Positions 1 through 4,847 of a stretch of DNA of 6,440 bases are shown here, in pieces (position 1 is the stretch's first letter; the number at the start of each line of letters is the position of its first letter). The DNA lies in NCBI GenBank assembly GCA_010092775.1, contig JAADYZ010000008.1, forward strand, positions 1 through 6,440, read 5' to 3'. This DNA is from Chloroflexota bacterium. Its GTDB lineage: Bacteria > Chloroflexota > Anaerolineae > Aggregatilineales > UBA3940. The position numbers and the translations under genes were made by a program. Below the pieces are notes generated by a model that was not told the origin of the DNA, did not search any database, and was given only the letters and a program-made list of their open reading frames with translations.

Positions 1-501
1 CTACCATCGACTACACCCATTGACATCAACCTACAAGACCTGAACACAAACGTTAGCAGCCACGTTGCCGCGATATGCCTGCTGCACGATCAATCTGCAC
101 TCGCTGTTCGGACACCTGCTGAGGATGTTGCCTCGCGAACTTCGGTCATGACGGACCTAGTCGATCAGTATCTAAGTCTTGGACGGCTACAACGAACCGC
201 CGCGACAACTTATCCCGAAATCCAAGAGCGTTTTCCGCATGCTGCGCTAGTTGTTTTGTTCCATCCCTACACGCCCGCTGAGATCATCCACCTCGCTCAA
301 CTCGGCCAACGCGTGCCACCGGGTGTGACACGTCACATCATCGGGGGGAGGGCGCTGCGCCTCAACTACCCGCTTCTTTCGCTGCGCTCCAACGAATCCC
401 TCGAAGCCAAAAACGTCACCCTACAAACCTGGCTGCATGAACGCTTTACCAATCGTGACATCCGTTACTATGCAGAATCAACCTACCTCTTCGACGAATA
501 A
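1..501 (+). CDS. 3' end of an unrecognised gene (5' truncated by window edge)
   Basis: The frame is open from the first base, so the gene begins outside the window and at least 166 C-terminal residues are visible. An internal ATG at 148 would give a 117-residue protein. However, the 49 codons before it read as normal protein without a stop, so I treat 148 as an internal Met. The visible part has alternating hydrophobic segments (AAICLLHD near residue 23, AALVVLFHPYTP near residue 81), then a VPPGVTRHIIGGRALRLNYP stretch and a C-terminal end RYYAESTYLFDE. This looks like a compact soluble alpha/beta domain with no signal peptide or membrane helix. I do not recognise the family and assign no function. 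The TAA stop lies 29 bases before the ATG of the next gene on the same strand, so the two are probably cotranscribed. Confidence 0.75.
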   Translation, partial: LPSTTPIDINLQDLNTNVSSHVAAICLLHDQSALAVRTPAEDVASRTSVMTDLVDQYLSLGRLQRTAATTYPEIQERFPHAALVVLFHPYTPAEIIHLAQLGQRVPPGVTRHIIGGRALRLNYPLLSLRSNESLEAKNVTLQTWLHERFTNRDIRYYAESTYLFDE

Positions 502-520
502 TCAACCTAGTCCTCGGTAT

Positions 521-526
521 GGTGAG
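521..526 (+). promoter_or_regulatory. Ribosome binding site GGTGAG that decides the start of the next gene
   Basis: GGTGAG matches the 3' part of the GGAGGTGA Shine-Dalgarno consensus and ends 4 bases before the ATG at 531. The earlier in-frame ATG at 519 overlaps this site and has no purine-rich motif before it (its upstream bases read ctagtcctcggt). The site therefore favours initiation at 531. Confidence 0.55.
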
Positions 527-530
527 TAAA

Positions 531-908
531 ATGGACCTCAACTTCATTTCCGATCCGAATGAAGCGCCCAAACCCCGCGATGAGATGGAAATAACCAAGC
601 TCAGCGTGACGCCTTACCCGGATGGCAAACGCCTGCGCGTCGAGATCGCCGTCACCGCCTTCGCACCTGTCGATAAGCCGAACCTCGAACTGCAAGCTGT
701 CCGTCAATCAGACCAACATCTTCTAGCGTCTTTGAGCGTGATCGAAACCTTGCATCGTGAGATGGGCTTTACCATGCACCTACGTGGCCTTGAGGAGAAA
801 CCAGCTTCAATTAGCGTCAAAGCTGAACTCTACTATGAAACTGGGTCCATCCAACACAGCATCACCGCCACCATCAATCTACCGGATGACATCCCAAGCG
901 ACACCTGA
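531..908 (+). CDS. Small conserved beta-rich protein of unknown function
   Basis: This encodes 125 residues starting MDLNFISDPN. An alternative ATG at 519 would add only MVSK and lacks a ribosome binding site. There is no signal peptide, membrane helix or cysteine, so the product is probably cytoplasmic. After a proline- and charge-rich N-terminus (APKPRDE), the protein alternates short hydrophobic strands: LRVEIAVTAF, NLELQAVR, LASLSVIETL, GFTMHLRGL, ISVKAELYYE and SITATINLP. This suggests a single beta-sandwich (Ig-like) domain. I have an impression, which I cannot verify here, that similar MDLNFISDPN-type proteins are common in Chloroflexota. The gene sits 29 bases after the upstream gene and 114 bases before the kinase. 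A link to the kinase is possible but unsupported. Function unknown. Confidence 0.85.
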   Translation: MDLNFISDPNEAPKPRDEMEITKLSVTPYPDGKRLRVEIAVTAFAPVDKPNLELQAVRQSDQHLLASLSVIETLHREMGFTMHLRGLEEKPASISVKAELYYETGSIQHSITATINLPDDIPSDT

Positions 909-948
909 GTCGCCAATCACGATCACTTAACAATCTGCCCATTCGATC

Positions 949-977
949 TTGCAGAACCTAGTAGGCCGAAGTATGCT
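949..977 (+). promoter_or_regulatory. Weak candidate sigma70 promoter for the kinase gene
   Basis: TTGCAG (949-954) and TATGCT (972-977) are separated by exactly 17 bases. The match is poor for the -35 box (3 of 6) and fair for the -10 box (4 of 6). It would place the transcription start near 984, about 39 bases before the kinase GTG. The -10 box lies inside the left arm of the inverted repeat at 971-991. The kinase could instead be transcribed from upstream. Confidence 0.25.
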
Positions 978-991
978 CGACGGGAGCATAC
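971..991. repeat. Perfect 8-bp inverted repeat, possible operator or hairpin upstream of the kinase
   Basis: The left arm GTATGCTC (971-978) and right arm GAGCATAC (984-991) are exact reverse complements around a 5-base spacer, GACGG. There is no T-run after it, so it is not a typical intrinsic terminator for the upstream gene. It lies 32 bases before the kinase start and overlaps a weak -10 box, a position that would suit a repressor operator. As RNA it could form a hairpin in the leader. Which role applies, if any, is inference. The rest of the 909-1022 gap shows nothing else recognisable. Confidence 0.5.
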
Positions 992-1022
992 GAACCACCA
1001 AAGACCGAGCTGAGAGGCCGCT

Positions 1023-2675
1023 GTGTCAGATGATCTTATAGGTCGCACATTAGGCAAGTACGAACTTCGCGAACGCATTGGGCGAGGGGGTATGGCGGAA
1101 GTCTACAAAGCCTATCATCCAACCCTCGATCGCTACGTTGCGCTAAAAATCTTACATCCCTTTCTCAGTGAGGACCCTGAGTTTCGAGACCGCTTCGGTC
1201 GCGAGGCGCGCAACATTGCTCAGCTCCGTCATCCCAACATCGTACAAGTCTACGACTTTGACGAAGAAGCCAACCGTGAGCTGTTCTACATGGTCATGGA
1301 GTATATTGACGGCCCTACTTTGCGCACCCGGCTGATGCAGCTCAGTTTCCAAGGGGAGCGTTTTACCATCCCCGAGGCAATCAGCATAACACAGGACATC
1401 GGCGCCGCACTGGCCTATGCCCACAATCGGGATATGATTCACCGCGACATCAAGCCCGCTAACGTCATGATCGACTCGGATGGCCGTACCGTTCTAACTG
1501 ACTTCGGCATTGCTCGCATCGTAAGCGGGCCCAACATGACAGCCAGCGGATCAATGGTTGGTACACCTGCCTACATGTCGCCCGAGCAAGGTCTGGGCCA
1601 ACCTGGCGACCATCGCTCAGATATCTACTCGCTTGGTGTGTTGCTCTACCAAATGGTTACCGGCTCAGTCCCATTTGACGCCGACACACCCATTGCAATC
1701 GTGCTTAAGCACGTCAACGATCCACTCCCCGCACCGACCGAGCTCAACCCAGATATTCCCGAAGGCCTTGAGCGTATCCTGTACAAAGCACTGACCAAAG
1801 ACCCAAGCGATCGCTATCAGCGCATCGACGATATGATCTCGCACTTGGACAACCTCGCCGTCGCCTCTACAATCATCTTGCCTCCCCGCGACGGCCTCGT
1901 CGGCAAACCCTCGATCGAACGGCCCAAACTCGTCGAGGAGGATACACCCGCCTTTGACAAGCGGGCCGAAGACACCCAAGACCTTCGCTCTCGCCGGACT
2001 ATTCAGCGTTGGGGCTGTCTGAACTGGCTCATTGTGCTGACCTTGTCCTTTGCGGCTCTGGGCAGCGGAGCCTACTTGTCTTTCAATGGAGCCTTGAGCC
2101 AAGCTATCCCAATGTTGCCATCTGTCGAGCTCATCTTGACGGCCACGCCAAATCCGGACGCGCTTGTTGAGGCCGAAACGGAACCGACCGACGATTTACC
2201 TGCTGCGACTCCCACAGAGAATCTGGAAGCCACCCAAATTGCAGCCACTCTTGAAGCGCTTTCGCAGCTCGTCAACACACCCGAAGCTGATGAGCCGACA
2301 CCAGACCTCACAGCGACGGTCATCGCGTGTGACTACGACTACGAAGTCGTCTCGCAAACCCCAGAAAACGCCATCCCCTATCCTGAAGTGACATCCCTGA
2401 CCAAGCGGGTTGTCGTCCTCAATGACAGCCGCTGTCCACTCGATGACGACAGCCGGCTGGAGTTCATTGAGGGTGATCAAATGGACGGCCCAGACTTCGT
2501 AGAGTTCAACCAGGACATCGAACCCGGCGAGGAATTTGAGATTGTCTTGAACCTGCGGACACCGGCCTACACCGTCCAAGAGCCCATCGTGAGAAGCGTC
2601 TGGAGAATGGTCCTGCCTGATGGAACCCAGGTCGGCCCGCCCCTGGTTTTCGAATTCACACTGTTCCAAGAATGA
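1023..2675 (+). CDS. Transmembrane Ser/Thr protein kinase (PknB/Hanks type) with external NBR1/FW-like domain
   Basis: This 550-residue enzyme should phosphorylate Ser/Thr on cytoplasmic proteins using ATP. It starts at a GTG with GAGAGG (1012-1017) 5 bases upstream. The kinase domain spans about residues 12-275. It has the Gly-rich loop GRGGMAEVY (20-28), ATP lysine K42 in VALK, alpha-C E61, catalytic loop HRDIKPAN (140-147; D142, K144, N147), DFG at 160-162 and an activation segment with T173, S175, S177 and T181. The usual APE reads SPE (186-188). All catalytic residues are present, so it should be active. A juxtamembrane region (about 280-329) leads to one membrane helix near 331-353. A Thr/Pro/Ala/Glu-rich linker (about 372-435) follows, then a C-terminal domain (about 455-549) that resembles the NBR1 FW beta-sandwich: N467, C471, FIEGD, PGEE, a strand around SVWRM and a final LPDGTQVGPPL. 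C436 and C471 are both on the predicted outer side. The partner or ligand is unknown. Kinase assignment is very secure; the FW assignment is by pattern. Confidence 0.97.
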   Translation: MSDDLIGRTLGKYELRERIGRGGMAEVYKAYHPTLDRYVALKILHPFLSEDPEFRDRFGREARNIAQLRHPNIVQVYDFDEEANRELFYMVMEYIDGPTLRTRLMQLSFQGERFTIPEAISITQDIGAALAYAHNRDMIHRDIKPANVMIDSDGRTVLTDFGIARIVSGPNMTASGSMVGTPAYMSPEQGLGQPGDHRSDIYSLGVLLYQMVTGSVPFDADTPIAIVLKHVNDPLPAPTELNPDIPEGLERILYKALTKDPSDRYQRIDDMISHLDNLAVASTIILPPRDGLVGKPSIERPKLVEEDTPAFDKRAEDTQDLRSRRTIQRWGCLNWLIVLTLSFAALGSGAYLSFNGALSQAIPMLPSVELILTATPNPDALVEAETEPTDDLPAATPTENLEATQIAATLEALSQLVNTPEADEPTPDLTATVIACDYDYEVVSQTPENAIPYPEVTSLTKRVVVLNDSRCPLDDDSRLEFIEGDQMDGPDFVEFNQDIEPGEEFEIVLNLRTPAYTVQEPIVRSVWRMVLPDGTQVGPPLVFEFTLFQE

Positions 2676-2678
2676 TCA

Positions 2679-2699
2679 AAGCGGCCCTTTTGGCCGCTT
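2679..2699. terminator. Shared bidirectional hairpin terminator between convergent genes
   Basis: The left arm AAGCGGCC (2679-2686) and right arm GGCCGCTT (2692-2699) are perfect complements around a 5-base loop, CTTTT. It fills most of the 30 bases between the kinase stop (2675) and the S1-gene stop (2706), so it can serve both strands. The following bases are only moderately T-rich (CTTCGTTGTCT on +, CTTTGATCATT on -) and lack a long uridine run. Efficiency is therefore uncertain. Confidence 0.8.
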
Positions 2700-2705
2700 C
2701 GTTGT

Positions 2706-3434
2706 CTAATCCTGGTCACTCTGTTCCAGTGTCCGGCGGATGATGTCGTCTTGCCTCTGCCGATCACGCTTGTCGCGCCCGCGTTTCTGAGCAGTGCGCG
2801 GTCCTTCGTCATCATCGTCACGTTCTATCGCACGGCGGAAGGCTAGCTCCATCGCCGTTGGGAGATCGCCGGCATCCTCATCGTCATCAATCATCGATGA
2901 GATCGGTTCTGGTTCCTCTGGCATCATGAGGGCTTTCATACTGAGGTCAATTTGGCGCTTCTTGCGATTGACCTCAAGTATCTTGACCTCCACCACATCG
3001 CCTTTCTGAACCACATCACGTGGGCTCTCAACGAAACCGACCGACAGTTCGCTGATATGCACCAGACCAGGGCGCTCTGCACCAATATCGACGAATACGC
3101 CCCACTTCTCAATGCGGACCACTTCGCCTTGATGCACCTGACCACCCGATAGTTCGTGCCAGGCGAGGGCAGGGGGCTCAACAGACGTCAGATGAATGCG
3201 GCCCTTTTCTACTTCGATGCGTTGGATCCAAACTCGGATGGCCTGACCCTCATTCAAAAGCTCGCGAACATTTCTGACGCTGCCTTCACCAATTTGGGAC
3301 AGATGCAGAAGACCATCACGCTCAGCGCCAATATCAACAATTGCGCCAACCACCTCAACTTGTTTAATCACGCCGTCAATCTGCATCTTGGGGCGTAGAT
3401 CAGAGAGGGGGAGGCGGGTTGCAGCGTCACTCAC
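2706..3434 (-). CDS. Free-standing protein with two S1 RNA-binding domains and a charged tail
   Basis: This encodes 242 residues, probably a cytoplasmic RNA-binding protein. The start is GTG, preceded by AAGGAG (complement of 3443-3448) at 8-base spacing. S1 domain 1 covers about residues 16-86 (VDIGAERDGLLHLSQI, ending GRIHLTSVEP). S1 domain 2 covers about 99-168 (KWGVFVDIGAERPGLVHISEL, ending RQIDLSMKAL). Domain 2 has the usual aromatics W111 and F114; domain 1 has V29 and I32 there, so it may bind RNA weakly or not at all. The tail (about 170-242) is low-complexity and charged: acidic clusters (183-187, 206-210), then a basic Arg/Lys stretch (213-229). It is much shorter than ribosomal protein S1 (four to six domains) and resembles the small S1 proteins of Gram-positive and Chloroflexota genomes. 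Its targets, whether mRNA, ribosome or RNase, are not shown by the sequence. It has its own strong promoter. Confidence 0.93.
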   Translation of the reverse strand: MSDAATRLPLSDLRPKMQIDGVIKQVEVVGAIVDIGAERDGLLHLSQIGEGSVRNVRELLNEGQAIRVWIQRIEVEKGRIHLTSVEPPALAWHELSGGQVHQGEVVRIEKWGVFVDIGAERPGLVHISELSVGFVESPRDVVQKGDVVEVKILEVNRKKRQIDLSMKALMMPEEPEPISSMIDDDEDAGDLPTAMELAFRRAIERDDDDEGPRTAQKRGRDKRDRQRQDDIIRRTLEQSDQD

Positions 3435-3472
3435 GAGGGAAGCTCCTTGCTCAAGTCATTCCTAGGGTGCCG

Positions 3473-3501
3473 ATTATACGGCTGGGGTTTTAGACTGTCA
3501 A
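3473..3501 (-). promoter_or_regulatory. Perfect consensus sigma70-type promoter for the S1-domain gene
   Basis: On the - strand, TTGACA (complement of 3496-3501) and TATAAT (complement of 3473-3478) are separated by exactly 17 bases, matching the vegetative consensus at all 12 positions. The predicted start is near 3466, giving a leader of about 30 bases that contains the AAGGAG ribosome binding site. The -35 box overlaps the TGA stop codon (3498-3500) of the upstream glycosyltransferase gene. This points to strong, probably constitutive expression of the S1 protein independent of that gene. Confidence 0.88.
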
Positions 3502-4682
3502 TCCGCCGATTCTCCAACGCTAGATGTGCGCACTGATGCTGCCTGTCCTGTGTTAGACGATCCAAGCTGTTTGCCTATCCAGCTGCCCAGGGTAGCGACG
3601 CCCAGCCCTGCCGATAAACATAATGGAAAGGTCAAGATCAGAATGTAGTGTGCCCACTTGGTGGGCCACAGCAGCAAGAAACCCAAGGCCAACAGCAGCC
3701 ATAGTGCAAACACCCGATAATCACGCCATAAACGGGGAAAGCCCACAAGCGCGATAATCGAGATTAGCAGATCAAGCCGAATGAAGAATATCTCAGGCGG
3801 CCGGTCGACAGATTGAGTCAGCCATAGAAAGGGTTGCCAGACTGGAAAAGCCATGTCTTGAACCAAATCGCTTTGAGCAAAATCCGAATGGAAGCCCAAT
3901 GAGCCTGTCAACCTTCCGATGGGCGCATGCCACAAATAAGGGTTCACGGCAAAGAAGACCAGGAGTGCCCCAAATCCCCAGGCTAGAATCGGCCAAGCCT
4001 GCCTCGCGCGTTCCGGCCAGGTACGTTTAGACCACCCGGCAGCGAGGTTACCGAGCCAATGGACGGCTATCGCTATCCCAGCAACGGCATACATATACTT
4101 TGAGGCCGCCGTCAGTCCGAGTGCGACTGACGACAAAAGCAACCACCCCCAGCCCGTCTGTTCAGACTGATGATACTGGTGATAGGCAATCACTGCGGCG
4201 GCGCTGGTTAAGGCTGGAAGCGCTTCTAGCATGATCTGACTGGTATAGGTGATGTTGAAGGTGTGCAGAGCAAGCAGCATGCCGGCGATCGGGTTGATGA
4301 GTGCCAAGACGCCAACCGCCAGCACGCCAAACGACGCCGAGACGAGGCGCAGCGCGTAGAATTGCGGCATCACGTCAGGCGGGGGAGGGGGTTGCAAGGC
4401 ATACAGGGCCACATCAGGCAGCGGCGCTTGGGCCAGCAACGCACCCGAATAAACGAGCTTATTGAACAGCGGATGTTCTGTGTTGAAATCGTAGTGAATA
4501 ATGCCCTGCCAATTGCCAGCCCGGACCATATCAGCATAATGCAGGCCGGTAACCAACATATACGTCGGCTCATCGAAGTCCACAGGCAGCTCGTAGACTG
4601 CTTTGCCGCGCAGGCCCAAGGCAATCAACGCCACAACCAGGGCGATCACTAGCTTGTCCCGAAGGCGCGTAATCTGAATCAT
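3498..4682 (-). CDS. Polytopic membrane glycosyltransferase, GT-C fold (ArnT/PMT-like)
   Basis: This encodes 394 residues with roughly nine or ten hydrophobic helices: near 11-24, 107-128, 131-147, 155-168, 178-210 (probably two), 228-247, 301-316, 325-339 and 344-362. After the first helix comes VDFDEPTYM (34-42), with the acidic D35/D37/E38 motif typical of the first periplasmic loop of GT-C enzymes that use polyprenyl-phosphate sugars. EHPLFNKLVYSG (69-80) resembles the HPPL segment of ArnT-like proteins, and WPTKWAHYILILTFP (339-353) matches a common late-helix motif. It probably transfers a sugar from a lipid-linked donor to an envelope acceptor outside the membrane; donor and acceptor cannot be told. 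At 394 residues it is shorter than most ArnT/PMT enzymes, which usually carry a larger C-terminal domain. The tail after 370 is short, Ser/Thr-rich and soluble. The ATG has AGGA 5 bases upstream. A run of five prolines (98-102) lies in a loop. Confidence 0.88.
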   Translation of the reverse strand: MIQITRLRDKLVIALVVALIALGLRGKAVYELPVDFDEPTYMLVTGLHYADMVRAGNWQGIIHYDFNTEHPLFNKLVYSGALLAQAPLPDVALYALQPPPPPDVMPQFYALRLVSASFGVLAVGVLALINPIAGMLLALHTFNITYTSQIMLEALPALTSAAAVIAYHQYHQSEQTGWGWLLLSSVALGLTAASKYMYAVAGIAIAVHWLGNLAAGWSKRTWPERARQAWPILAWGFGALLVFFAVNPYLWHAPIGRLTGSLGFHSDFAQSDLVQDMAFPVWQPFLWLTQSVDRPPEIFFIRLDLLISIIALVGFPRLWRDYRVFALWLLLALGFLLLWPTKWAHYILILTFPLCLSAGLGVATLGSWIGKQLGSSNTGQAASVRTSSVGESAD

Positions 4683-4713
4683 CTCAATCCTGCCTCATCT
4701 CCAGAATGGCAAC

Positions 4714-4743
4714 AGTATGCCACCCGCCTCTACCTCTCGTCAA
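4714..4743 (-). promoter_or_regulatory. Candidate sigma70 promoter for the glycosyltransferase gene
   Basis: On the - strand, TTGACG (complement of 4738-4743, 5 of 6 matches) and CATACT (complement of 4714-4719, 4 of 6) are separated by 18 bases. Transcription would start near 4707, giving a leader of about 25 bases before the ATG at 4682. The position is right for the divergent arrangement, but the -10 box is imperfect. Confidence 0.45.
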
Positions 4744-4785
4744 ATGACTGGCAGCCTGATTGAAGGGGTGCTACGATTAACAGAT

Positions 4786-4802
4786 GTTGGGTTCCGCCCA
4801 AC
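4786..4802. repeat. 6-bp inverted repeat in the divergent region, possible leader hairpin or operator
   Basis: GTTGGG (4786-4791) and CCCAAC (4797-4802) pair perfectly around TTCCG. It lies 45 bases before the ATG at 4848. There is no T-run, so termination is unlikely. I found no convincing + strand promoter in 4683-4847: the best pairs, such as TTGAAG at 4760 with GATGTT at 4783, match poorly. The repeat is short enough to be chance. Confidence 0.3.
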
Positions 4803-4847
4803 CGTTGCGAAGACCTCAGACCTTTCAGTGGAGCACAGGCCGATTCT

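Noticed and set aside
148..501. ATG at 148 as the true start of the first gene
   Set aside because: The frame is open back to base 1 with normal codon use, and there is no clear ribosome binding site before 148, so a truncated longer gene is more likely.
519..530. Upstream ATG as start of the small + strand gene
   Set aside because: It adds only MVSK, has no ribosome binding site, and overlaps the GGTGAG site placed correctly for the ATG at 531.
2424..2436. Near-palindrome GACAGC-C-GCTGTC inside the kinase gene
   Set aside because: It lies in conserved coding sequence of the external domain, with no nearby promoter or repeat copies; chance is the simplest explanation.
1665..2669. Open frames of 145 and 157 codons on the - strand inside the kinase gene
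   Set aside because: Both are antisense to a clearly functional kinase and membrane/linker sequence; neither shows a recognisable domain.
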